In this document: in pieces, positions 26,039 to 34,152 of the stretch
Layout: every line of letters begins with the position of its first letter
How positions within the stretch are numbered: the stretch's first letter is position 1
Assembly (NCBI GenBank): GCA_018830135.1
Contig: JAHJTB010000241.1
Span: 1-38,572, forward strand
Origin: Pseudomonadota bacterium
Lineage (GTDB): Bacteria > Desulfobacterota > Desulfarculia > Adiutricales > JAGVGV01
DNA: 38,572 bases
Direction of reading: 5' to 3'
Notes under the pieces: generated by a model
The model's input: the letters and a program-made list of their open reading frames with translations, nothing else
Databases searched by the model: none
Told to the model about the DNA's origin: nothing
Translations under genes and position numbers: made by a program

Positions 26039-28096
26039 CTAAAAGGACCAGGACAGACCCGCGTACAGGTTGCGGGCCGGCATGGGGTAATAGGTCTCGC
26101 TGTACCCGGCCGTGGAATACCATTCGTCGAACAGATTGTTGATCCCGAGGAAGGCCTTGAGCCGGCCGCGCTCCCAGGTCAACTTGCAGTCGAAGACCTT
26201 GTATCCGGGCAGCTTGTCATAGAGGTTGTTGTCCGGGTCGTTGCCGTCGTACCGGGACCCGATCCAGCTGCCCGTCAGGGCCAGCAGCCAGGATTCGGAA
26301 AAACGCCATTCCAGGCCCAGACTGGTCTTGTACCGGGGGACCAGAGGCACCCGGGTCCGCTTTTTCTCGAAGCGCGCCTCCAACCAGGTCAGATTGCCCC
26401 AGACGTAGAGCGAGTCGGCCGGATACCATTTGAAGTCCGTTTCGACGCCCTGGCGCATGGTGGCTTCCTCGTAGTTGCGATTGACGACCTGGCCGGTCCG
26501 CGGGTCTTCACCGTAATAGATTTCGTCCGTAATCCGGGTCTGGAACAGGGAGGCGGACAGCTCGGCCCGGCCGCCGATCCGCTTGCGAGCCCCCAACTCG
26601 ATGTGGGCCCCGGTCTGGGGGCGGAGGTCGTCGTCGGCCAGCGCGAACTCATCGACGTTGGGTGAGCGGAAGCTGGTGGCATAGGAAGCGAAGAGGGTCG
26701 TGTCCGGGAAAGGCGTCCAGGTCAGACCCAAATCCCAGGCGCTGTGGCGCCATGCCCGGAGTCTCCGGTTTCCATTGACCCACCGTTGATAGACGCCGAA
26801 GGTTTTTCTGGCATCGGAACGGAATACCCCGTCAAAGGCGCCCGAACGGAAGCCGGCCGACAGGTCGAGCCGGTCGGTAAGCCGCCATTTGTTGGTCAGG
26901 AAAAACCCCTCGTTTTCGACCAGGCCGTTTTCGCGCTGGTTGGCGGCCCGTTCGGTCCGGACGTACTGGGCTTCGCGGAAATCGTAGCCGAACTGGAAAC
27001 GGTGTTCCCTGCCGGCGAGGCGGTAGGTCTTGACATAGTCAAGGGACCAGGAGTCGGAGCGCTCTTCGATCAGGCTGAGCTGGTTCTCCTTGGGCAGCAG
27101 GGAACTATAGCCCATCAAATAGGTGTTGTCGCGGCGGCGGTACCCGGCTTTGAGGCTCAGTTCTCCCCAGGCGCCCATATCCAGGTCCAGACCGCCCAGC
27201 CAGCGGCGTTCCTCGGTTTCGCCCTCGTCATCGGGACGGCTGGTTTTTGCCCGGCGGTCCTCCTGACCCGCTTCCGATTTAGAGACCGGTCCGGGCAGGC
27301 CGTATTCGTCCGAATGGTCGGCGACGTTCAGTGAGAGGGTTACCCGGGGCATTAGGTCCAGCCCGAGGCGGAGGCTGGCATCTCGTTTCGTCAGAAAGCC
27401 GTTGTCCCGAAAGCCTTGGGATTCATAGTGCTGGGCATCGGCCAGGAAATGGAAGCCGCCCTTCCGGCCGCCGAGGCGAGCCCTGGAGTCGAAGGCGCCA
27501 TAGCTGCCGAAGGAGGCCAAGACCCGCCCCTCGAATTTTTCAGGCGGCTTTTTGGTAATGATATTGATCACCCCGCCCACGGCGCCGTCGCCATAAACCA
27601 CGGAACCGGCGCCCCGGACGATTTCGATCCGCTCGATCCGGTCGAGGGGAATCGAGGACAGGTCGGCCCCGGCCATGTCGGCGGGGTTGAGGCGAAAGCC
27701 GTCGACCATGACCACGACATTGCTGACCGAGGTGTCGCCCATGCCCCGCAGGTCCAGGCCGGCGCCCTTGTCGTGTCCGAACAGGTTCCGCGGGCAGATG
27801 CCGCTTTCCCGGGCCAGCACTTCGATCACGTCGTTGCCCGGCGCCTGTTCGATATCCTCGGACGTGATGACGGTCACGTTTTTCGGCAGGCTCCGGGCGC
27901 TTTCCTCGATCCGGCTGCCGGTGACCACGATAGCCTCGAGTTCGAAACGAGGTGCGTCGGCTTCGGGGGTATCCCGGTTGGAAACGGGTGAGAGCGCTTC
28001 GGCCCGGCAGAGGGAAGGTTTGAAGATGACGGCCGCCAGAAGGCAGGACAGGCCGATAGCGAGAGTCGCGTACAGCGGGATGCGCTTGATGGACAA
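26039..28096 (-). CDS. btuB: TonB-dependent outer-membrane cobalamin receptor
   Basis: This 685-aa protein has a signal peptide (about 1-33), a TonB-box-like EAIVVTGSRI near residue 53 and a plug domain (about 62-170: NVTVITSEDIEQAP, LDLRGMGDTSV, RIEIVRGAGSVVYGDGAVGGVINI). A beta-barrel follows, ending in ARNLYAGLSWSF with the terminal Phe usual for BamA-inserted barrels; GINNLFDEWY marks the last strands. The start is TTG (28094-28096) with GGAGG seven bases upstream. The adjacent cobalamin riboswitch, and BtuFCD just upstream, identify the substrate class as corrinoids. It is the first gene of a unit that continues with two secreted surface proteins and tonB. A stem that could form between 28139-28147 and 28205-28213 lies in the leader and may form part of the riboswitch expression platform. 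Confidence 0.92.
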   Translation of the reverse strand: MSIKRIPLYATLAIGLSCLLAAVIFKPSLCRAEALSPVSNRDTPEADAPRFELEAIVVTGSRIEESARSLPKNVTVITSEDIEQAPGNDVIEVLARESGICPRNLFGHDKGAGLDLRGMGDTSVSNVVVMVDGFRLNPADMAGADLSSIPLDRIERIEIVRGAGSVVYGDGAVGGVINIITKKPPEKFEGRVLASFGSYGAFDSRARLGGRKGGFHFLADAQHYESQGFRDNGFLTKRDASLRLGLDLMPRVTLSLNVADHSDEYGLPGPVSKSEAGQEDRRAKTSRPDDEGETEERRWLGGLDLDMGAWGELSLKAGYRRRDNTYLMGYSSLLPKENQLSLIEERSDSWSLDYVKTYRLAGREHRFQFGYDFREAQYVRTERAANQRENGLVENEGFFLTNKWRLTDRLDLSAGFRSGAFDGVFRSDARKTFGVYQRWVNGNRRLRAWRHSAWDLGLTWTPFPDTTLFASYATSFRSPNVDEFALADDDLRPQTGAHIELGARKRIGGRAELSASLFQTRITDEIYYGEDPRTGQVVNRNYEEATMRQGVETDFKWYPADSLYVWGNLTWLEARFEKKRTRVPLVPRYKTSLGLEWRFSESWLLALTGSWIGSRYDGNDPDNNLYDKLPGYKVFDCKLTWERGRLKAFLGINNLFDEWYSTAGYSETYYPMPARNLYAGLSWSF

Positions 28097-28227
28097 TGAA
28101 AAACCTCCGTCTTCAAACCGCGGGGGGTTGAAGTTGGAGGCTTCGAGCCAAGCCGGATCATACCGACTCGTTATTCGGGCGTTTGTGGAGTCCTTGGCCC
28201 AAGCCTCGAAGCCTTGATCTCCGATTG

Positions 28228-28402
28228 CCCCTGGAGCAGGTTTACCGGCTTGGGGATCATCCTACTCGCCGCGCCTTCCCGCCAAGCCTCGCGGCTGGGC
28301 AGTGGCATGAATGCGGTTTTCGTTCCCCCTTACGGTTGCGGGTCAGCGCCGGAATTGCACCGGCTTCCCTTTTTCAGCCTCGGTTTCCGAGGCGCACCGG
28401 GG
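28228..28402 (-). ncRNA. Cobalamin riboswitch (btuB leader)
   Basis: Read on the minus strand, the leader contains the family's conserved segments in order: AAAGGGAA, CCGGTGCAATTCCGG (28349-28363), CTGACCCGCAACCGTAA, GCCACTG (28300-28306), CGGGAAGGCG and GATGATCCCCAAGCC ending in ACCTGC. A short CCCC/GGGG pairing (28399-28402 with 28228-28231) closes the aptamer. Binding of adenosylcobalamin or related cobamides normally lowers expression of the downstream gene, here btuB, 130 bases away. No T-run terminator follows, so control is more likely at translation initiation. Confidence 0.95.
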
Positions 28403-28425
28403 TGTGTGAAAAAAGATGCAAACGC

Positions 28426-28450
28426 AGTATATGAAGACCCGAAAAGTGAG

Positions 28451-28454
<4 letters not shown>
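28426..28454 (-). promoter_or_regulatory. Sigma70 promoter of the btuB unit
   Basis: On the minus strand TTGACT (28449-28454) and TATACT (28426-28431) are 17 bases apart, placing the start near 28419, just before the riboswitch. The -35 hexamer contains the TGA stop codon of btuD. Confidence 0.8.
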
Positions 28455-29298
<844 letters not shown>

Positions 29299-29308
<10 letters not shown>

Positions 29309-30303
29309 TGGCTGCCTCGTTTGGCCAGCAGCAAAAGGAAGAAGGGTGCGCCCAGAAAGGCGGTCACCACGCCGACCGGGAGTTGCGAGGGACTGATGGC
29401 CGTCCGGGCGGCGGTATCGCAAAGGACCATGAAGGCGGCGCCGAAAAGGCCGGAGGCCGGCAGGAGCATCCGGTGGTCGTGCCCCAGGGCCATGCGGGTC
29501 AGATGAGGCACGATGAGTCCGACGAACCCGATCAGACCGCTGATGCTGACCGTGACCCCGCACCACAGGCCCACGGCAAGGGAGAGAACCAGTTTGACCC
29601 GTTCCACCCGGACGCCGGAGGCGGCGGCTGCCCGGTCGCCGGCCACGATCAAGTTGAGGTGCCTGGCGTATCCGGTCAGCGTCAGGCCGACGATCGCGGT
29701 CACGGGCAGCAGAATCCAGACCTGTTTCAGGCTGGAACCGCCCAGGTCGCCGTAAAGCCAGAACATGATGGCCTGAAGCTTCTGGTCCGTGGTCGTGGAG
29801 ATGACGAACATGATGACCGAAGTGAAAAAGGCGTTGACCATGACGCCGGTCAGGACCAGGGTCACGGTCTCCATGCGTCCCCGACGACGGGCCACGCCCA
29901 GGACCAGGAAGATCGAGGCGGCTGCTCCCAGAAAGGCCAGTCCGGCCAGCGCGGCGGTGTCGGTCCAGCCGAAAAACATGGCGGTCACTGCCCCGGCGGC
30001 CGCGCCGCCGGAGACGCCCAGGATGAATGGATCGGCCAGAGGGTTGCGGAGCAGGCCCTGGAAGACCGATCCGGACATGCTCAGGCATAACCCGACCAGG
30101 GCGGCCGTGATCAGGCGGGGCAGGCGAAGCCGGCCCAGGATGACCCGGACGCCCGGGTCCACGTTATGCCCGGCCAACCATTCCAGGACCTGGCTCATGG
30201 ATATGCCGGCCGTGCCCAGCCCCAGGCAGAGCAGGAAGGCGGCGGCCAGGAACAGGCCCGCTCCCAGACAGACCAGGCCGACTCGGACCGGTGTGGCCCT
30301 CAT
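29299..30303 (-). CDS. btuC: Cobalamin ABC transporter permease (FecCD family)
   Basis: The 334-aa permease starts at ATG 30301-30303, overlapping the btuF stop (ATGA). It is almost entirely membrane segments, about ten, and shows FecCD family strings: LRLPRLITAALVGLCLSMSGS, FQGLLRNPLADPFILGVSGGAAAGA (first part of each quoted), GLIGFVGLIVPHLTR with the cytoplasmic loop that contacts the ATPase, and a C-terminal LPVGVVTAFLGAPFFLLLL. BtuC normally forms a homodimer in the inner membrane and works with BtuD2 and periplasmic BtuF. Corrinoid specificity is inferred from the upstream riboswitch. The 87-residue N-terminal extension of the open frame is ignored because it overlaps btuF. Confidence 0.93.
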
Positions 30304-31220
30304 GGGTTTTGGCTCCCCGAGGGAAAGCGGTCCGGATGCAGGATGCCGGCCAGCGTCTCGATGCCCAGACCCAGTCGAGGGCCGGGCCGGGTGATCAGGT
30401 CCGCGTCGATGGCTTCGATTCTCGGGCGAAGCGGGCCGTCCAGCCCCGGGGCCTCCCGCCAGAACCGGAGCAGGTTTTCCCGCGCGGCCCCCTGTTCCAT
30501 GGTCGCCACGACGATGACCTCCGGTCGGGCCTGGATCACGTATTCCAGGCTGAGTTTGGGCCAATGGCCGGGGGCGTTTTGGGCCAGGTTGTCCGCGCGG
30601 AGCATGACCAGCAGTTTTCCGTGAAGGGTTTCCGGGCCGGCGCAGATCAAGGGCCGATTGCCCATGACCATCAGGGCTCGGACCGGCGGGGTTTCGGTCA
30701 GGCGGGCAGTCGCCGCGTGGATGCGGCTCCGCAGTTCTTCGGCCAGGACCCGACCGCGTTCGGCCCGGCCGCAGACCATCCCCACGCGGGCGATCTGTTC
30801 GGGCAGCCGGACCGGGTCGTCCGAGCGGGTAACGAAGACCGGCAGGCCGGCCTGTTCCAGGCGCTCGACCACCCGGGGCGGGTTGCCTTCCCGGTCGGCC
30901 AGGACCAGGTCGGGATTCAGGACCACGATCCGTTCCACGTTCGGACTGATGTACGAACCGACTCGGGGCAGTCGTGCGGCCTGGGGGGGATGGTCGGCCC
31001 AGGTCGTGGCCCCGACGATCCGGCCGTCCAGGTCCAGGTCGAACAGGATTTCGGTCAGGGCCGGCGTCAGTCCGATGATGCGGCCGGGGCGATCGGGCAG
31101 GACCAGTTTGCGACCGAGTTCGTCCGTTATCTCAGCGGCCGAGACCGGAGAAATGGTGAGTAGGGCGGCGAGGAGATATCCCGCCATGAGGAGGGCGACC
31201 CGAAAGGGACGGGGGGGCAT
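30300..31220 (-). CDS. btuF: Periplasmic cobalamin-binding protein
   Basis: The 306-aa protein starts at ATG 31220, with GGAG seven bases upstream; an ATG 24 bases further upstream has no ribosome site. A signal peptide (about 1-27, cleaved near VSAAE) precedes a Fe/B12 periplasmic-binding fold: RIIGLTPALTEILFDLDLDGRIVGATTWADHP in the first lobe, NVERIVVLNPDLVLAD, a long connecting helix near 130-160, and SLEYVIQARPEVIVVATMEQG in the second lobe (strings abbreviated to their diagnostic parts). Class III binding proteins of this type deliver ligand to FecCD-type importers. No lipobox Cys is seen, so it is soluble in the periplasm. The leader of about 580 bases holds a cobalamin riboswitch, a palindromic insertion, a terminator and a second palindrome. 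Confidence 0.9.
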   Translation of the reverse strand: MPPRPFRVALLMAGYLLAALLTISPVSAAEITDELGRKLVLPDRPGRIIGLTPALTEILFDLDLDGRIVGATTWADHPPQAARLPRVGSYISPNVERIVVLNPDLVLADREGNPPRVVERLEQAGLPVFVTRSDDPVRLPEQIARVGMVCGRAERGRVLAEELRSRIHAATARLTETPPVRALMVMGNRPLICAGPETLHGKLLVMLRADNLAQNAPGHWPKLSLEYVIQARPEVIVVATMEQGAARENLLRFWREAPGLDGPLRPRIEAIDADLITRPGPRLGLGIETLAGILHPDRFPSGSQNP

Positions 31221-31308
31221 GGCATACTCCAAAGAAACTAACATTTTGCGTATCGGGGCAGTTCCGGAAAAGAACAAATTGTTTAACCTAGATACAAAGC
31301 AGGGGCAG

Positions 31309-31334
31309 GTTGGGTTAGCGAAGCGTAACCCAAC
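31309..31334. repeat. REP-like palindrome in the btuF leader
   Basis: GTTGGGTTA at 31309-31317 and TAACCCAAC at 31326-31334 pair perfectly around GCGAAGCG. Palindromes with this core recur between genes in many unrelated bacteria. It lies about 90 bases upstream of the btuF start. Confidence 0.65.
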
Positions 31335-31431
31335 ATTCCCTTTCATGCATCTTACCGGTCCTGCCGGATTGGCCGACCCGTTTCTAAGCCTATAACCTTT
31401 TGGCTTGCAAAAAGGGCGGGTCCCTCCAAAC

Positions 31432-31462
31432 AAAAAAGCCCAGGCCGATGTCGGCTCTGGGC
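31432..31462 (-). terminator. Intrinsic terminator in the btuF leader
   Basis: On the minus strand GCCCAG-A-GCCG, loop ACAT, CGGC-CTGGGC is followed by TTTTTTG. It lies between the cobalamin aptamer (31626-31803) and btuF (start 31220), about 165 bases after the aptamer, and may be the on/off terminator of the riboswitch. Confidence 0.82.
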
Positions 31463-31475
31463 GACTGCACCCGTT

Positions 31476-31541
31476 TTAACCCGAATGTTACAGCGGTCGG
31501 CTGCTGGGACATCGCACGAGGCTGTAAAATCCGGGTCTGAA
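31476..31541. repeat. Palindromic element, short copy C
   Basis: The ends TTAACCCGAATGTTACAGC and, on the other strand, TTCAGACCCGGATTTTACAGC are inverted and resemble the ends of the elements at 3136-3294 and 8133-8316. At 66 bp it lacks their long central part. It sits inside the btuF leader between the riboswitch aptamer and the terminator. Confidence 0.55.
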
Positions 31542-31625
31542 ATCACCCGAAAGGTCCGTCCCTTTGGGACCGGTCTTCCCGGTCAAGCATACCGTTTCCA
31601 CGCCGGCGGGATGGGACCCTGTTTT

Positions 31626-31803
31626 CGTCGGCAGGTCTTCTGGCTCCCGGATCATCCTATCAGCCGCGCCTTCCCGTTCGATTCGAACAGTGGCCTGAAC
31701 CCGGTTTTGTATCAGGTTGCAGCGGCGTTCGTACCCGGTCACAGCGGCGGGACCGCGGCGGATTTTCACCGCCTTCCCTTTTAAGCCCCTATGGGTACCG
31801 ACG
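31626..31803 (-). ncRNA. Cobalamin riboswitch (btuFCD leader)
   Basis: The minus strand shows GGTACCC, AAAAGGGAA, GGCGGTGAAAATCCGCC, GGTCCCGCCGCTGTGA, GCCACTG, CGGGAAGGCG and GATGATCCGGGAGCC-AGAAGACCTGCC, the classic cobalamin riboswitch series. P1 is CGTCGG (31798-31803) with CCGACG (31626-31631). The predicted transcription start coincides with P1. It controls btuF, btuC and btuD, most likely shutting them off when cobamide is plentiful, through the terminator at 31432-31462. Confidence 0.95.
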
Positions 31804-31809
31804 CTCTGG

Positions 31810-31838
31810 ACTGTAACCAAAGGGGACCCGGGTGTCAA
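31810..31838 (-). promoter_or_regulatory. Sigma70 promoter of btuFCD
   Basis: On the minus strand TTGACA (31833-31838) and TACAGT (31810-31815) are exactly 17 bases apart, placing the start near 31803 at the first base of the riboswitch P1 stem. It begins 32 bases after the stop of the MFS gene. Confidence 0.83.
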
Positions 31839-31869
31839 CCGGGTTCTGCTCGGAGGTATTGGCCGAGGG

Positions 31870-33063
31870 TTACGGACCGGGGGGAAGGTCGGTTCCGATC
31901 TTTTTCGCCCTCCCCATCAGCAGAAGCGGCACGACGGCCGAAGCGGCCAGGGCGGCGCCGGCGATGAAGGCGGTCGCCGCGCCCAGGAAGTGCCACAGCA
32001 GACCGAAGATCAGGCTGGCCGGCAGGGCGGCCAGGCCGATCGCGCCGTGGTAGTAGCCGAAGGCCGTACCCCGGACCGAAGCGGGAACCAGATCGACCAC
32101 CCAGGCCTTTTCGCTGGGCTCGGTCAATCCGAAATACAGACCGTAAAGAAGAAACACGGTGATGAGGCCTCCCCGGCCGTCGACCAGGGCGAAGGCCAGA
32201 TAGACCGCCGCATACACGGACCAGCCGCCAAGGATCATGGTCCGCCGGCCCATACGGTCCGAGAGGCGGCCGCCGACATACGTGGACAGGGTTTTGACCA
32301 CGTGGTGCAAGGACCACAGCAAGGCCACGCTGGCGGCGGGTACGCCCGCCTCGGACAACCGGAGCAGCAGAAAGGCGTCGGTCGAGTTGCCCAGGGTGAA
32401 CAGAACGAGCGCGAGAAGAAACAGTCTGAAGTCCCGGCCCAGTTCGCGTCGCCCGGCCGAAGGTTCGGATTCCGACGCCGGCGGGCCGGGCCGGGCCGGT
32501 AGTTCCTTGACACCGAAAACAAGGACCAGGATGACGGCCGCGGCCGGAATGGCGGCCATGAGGAAGACCCCGCGCATGGTGAATCCCTCGATGGTCAGCA
32601 GGGCGGCGGCGACAAGCGGTCCGGCCACGGCTCCGGCATGGTCCATGGCCCGATGCAGGCCGTAGGCGCGACCCCGTTGTTCCGGGGCGACCACGTCGGC
32701 GATGAGGGCGTCCCGCGGGGATGTGCGAACGCCTTTGCCCAAGCGGTCGGTGAATCGTATGGCAGCCACCGTGGTCCAATGCCCGGCCAGGCCGATCAGG
32801 GGACGGACCAGGCCGGCCAGCCCGTATCCGGCGAGCAGGAACGGTTTCCGTCGCCGGGTCCGATCGGTCCAGATGCCGGAGATCAGTTTGAACAGGGCCG
32901 CCGTGGATTCGGCCAGCCCCTCGATCACCCCCAGGGCCAGGGCCCCACCGCCCAGAACCGTGGACAGGAACACGGGCAGCAGCGGATAGATCATTTCGCT
33001 GGACAGGTCGGTCAGAAAACTGACGAGTCCCAGGGCGATCACGGTGGCGGGCAGTCGTTTCAT
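31870..33063 (-). CDS. MFS transporter
   Basis: The 397-aa protein has about twelve membrane segments and major-facilitator motifs: GIWTDRTRRRKP in the loop after segment 2 (residues about 63-75), DRLGKGVRTSPRDALIADV near 105-125 and, in the second half, GGRLSDRMGRRTMI near 262-275. A charged loop at about 190-215 separates the two six-helix halves. The family moves small solutes with protons; the DRLGKGxRTSPRDALIA pattern occurs in a subgroup of uncharacterised MFS proteins, so no substrate is proposed. It lies on the same strand just upstream of the btuF promoter, but that unit has its own promoter and riboswitch, so a functional link is not shown. It is divergent from the 33175 gene. The ATG at 33063 has no obvious ribosome site. 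Confidence 0.88.
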   Translation of the reverse strand: MKRLPATVIALGLVSFLTDLSSEMIYPLLPVFLSTVLGGGALALGVIEGLAESTAALFKLISGIWTDRTRRRKPFLLAGYGLAGLVRPLIGLAGHWTTVAAIRFTDRLGKGVRTSPRDALIADVVAPEQRGRAYGLHRAMDHAGAVAGPLVAAALLTIEGFTMRGVFLMAAIPAAAVILVLVFGVKELPARPGPPASESEPSAGRRELGRDFRLFLLALVLFTLGNSTDAFLLLRLSEAGVPAASVALLWSLHHVVKTLSTYVGGRLSDRMGRRTMILGGWSVYAAVYLAFALVDGRGGLITVFLLYGLYFGLTEPSEKAWVVDLVPASVRGTAFGYYHGAIGLAALPASLIFGLLWHFLGAATAFIAGAALAASAVVPLLLMGRAKKIGTDLPPGP

Positions 33064-33121
33064 GGTCCGGACAGGCTACCAAAAACGGCGCCGGACCGCC
33101 AGTATCCGGTGACGAATCGGC

Positions 33122-33153
33122 TTGACACACGGAAGTAAAAGATTACCTTTTAC
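33122..33153 (+). promoter_or_regulatory. Promoter with overlapping palindromic operator-like site
   Basis: TTGACA (33122-33127) and TACCTT (33144-33149) are 16 bases apart. A perfect inverted repeat, GTAAAAG (33135-33141), ATTAC, CTTTTAC (33147-33153), covers the -10 element, as expected for a dimeric repressor site. GGGAGG at 33161-33166 is the ribosome site for the ATG at 33175. Confidence 0.6.
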
Positions 33154-33174
33154 ACAGACAGGGAGGACAAGGTC

Positions 33175-33504
33175 ATGACCAAGGAATATACGCATGAACT
33201 CAACGAGGAAGTCCGGTCCGTATCCGGCGGTTACACGCTGGATACCGAGAGCACCCTTGACGTGGACGGGCGGGAGGTCCTTTACGTTCTGGGCAGCGCC
33301 GTTGTGGATTCGTCTTGCTGCGGCATGGGCGGTTGCCGTTACGCCCTGGTGCCGGGGTTCATCAGCAAATTGAAAGATCGCCGCAATCAGGCCGGCCTGT
33401 GGGTTTCGGACGTCGAACCGGTAGTGGACGAAGCGGCCCGGAAAAGGATCACCCGGCTCATCGAGCAGCGGGAAACCGTGCAGCAGATTCAGTTCTGGGG
33501 TTAG
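33175..33504 (+). CDS. Small conserved-looking Cys-motif protein of unknown function
   Basis: This 109-aa protein is soluble with no signal peptide. I cannot assign it to a named family. The striking part is a cluster at about residues 48-54, CCGMGGC, followed by RYALVPGFI; the preceding strand (VLYVLGSAVVDSS) is hydrophobic and the C-terminal half is a charged helix region (KRITRLIEQRETVQQI). Three cysteines so close could bind a metal or iron-sulfur cluster or form a redox site, but this is inference. It has a good ribosome site (GGGAGG, eight bases from ATG) and a palindromic promoter, and lies 36 bases before plsY, so it may lead an operon with plsY, larB and the pterin methyltransferase. 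Codon use and GC content look like its neighbours. Confidence 0.82.
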   Translation: MTKEYTHELNEEVRSVSGGYTLDTESTLDVDGREVLYVLGSAVVDSSCCGMGGCRYALVPGFISKLKDRRNQAGLWVSDVEPVVDEAARKRITRLIEQRETVQQIQFWG

Positions 33505-33540
33505 CGGCCCCGCTTCGGCCGGTTCCGCTTCAGATAATAC

Positions 33541-34146
33541 ATGAGCTGGATTCTACCTTTCTACCTGCTGGCCTCGTTTCTTTTAGGCGCGGTGCCCTTC
33601 GGGCTGATCGTCGCCAGGCTCGGAACCGGGGTGGACGTCCGGACCACGGGGAGCGGCAATATCGGCGCGACCAACGTGGCCCGGAGCGCGGGCCTGGGAC
33701 CGGGCATTCTGACCCTGGTTCTGGACGCCGCCAAGGGCCTGGCGCCGGTCCTGGTTGCCGAGGCCGTGTGCGACGGGGGGGGACTCGCCCCCGGCCTGGC
33801 CGGGCTGGCCGCATTCCTGGGTCACCTGTATTCACCTTTTCTCGGCTTCAAGGGCGGCAAGGGAGTGGCCACGGCCCTGGGCGTTCTGCTCGGTCTGACG
33901 CCTTGGGCGGTTCCGCCGAGTCTGTTGATTTTCGTAGCCATTGTGGCCAGGTGGGGCTATGTTTCGGCCGGGTCCATGGCCGCGGCCCTGATTGCGCCCC
34001 TGACGGCGATGCTGTTGGGCTATTCCCATGTGGACTGGGGGCTGACCGTGGTGATCGCCGGCTTTATCGTCCTGAGGCACCGGGAGAACCTGGGGCGTCT
34101 GGCGAGAGGCGAGGAAAACAAGTGGCGGTCTCGGAAAGAGGAATGA
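33541..34146 (+). CDS. plsY: Glycerol-3-phosphate acyltransferase PlsY
   Basis: The 201-aa membrane protein has the three PlsY motifs: GSGNIGATNVAR near 38-49, GHLYSPFLGFKGGKGVAT near 93-110 and HRENLGRL near 180-187. About five membrane segments match the family. PlsY transfers the acyl group from acyl-phosphate to glycerol-3-phosphate, the first committed step of membrane phospholipid synthesis, at the inner membrane. The ATG at 33541 lacks a strong ribosome site, but an earlier in-frame start is unlikely because the first membrane helix begins at residue 4. It ends six bases before larB, so the two are probably cotranscribed. PlsX, its usual acyl-phosphate supplier, is not in the window. 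Confidence 0.96.
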   Translation: MSWILPFYLLASFLLGAVPFGLIVARLGTGVDVRTTGSGNIGATNVARSAGLGPGILTLVLDAAKGLAPVLVAEAVCDGGGLAPGLAGLAAFLGHLYSPFLGFKGGKGVATALGVLLGLTPWAVPPSLLIFVAIVARWGYVSAGSMAAALIAPLTAMLLGYSHVDWGLTVVIAGFIVLRHRENLGRLARGEENKWRSRKEE

Positions 34147-34152
34147 AAACCA

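Noticed and set aside
28139-28213. Intrinsic terminator in the btuB leader
   Set aside because: A 9-bp stem can form but the loop is about 57 bases and no T run follows, so translational control is more likely.
31660-31700. tRNA-like GTTCGATTCGAAC string
   Set aside because: It is a hairpin inside the cobalamin riboswitch aptamer; no cloverleaf surrounds it.
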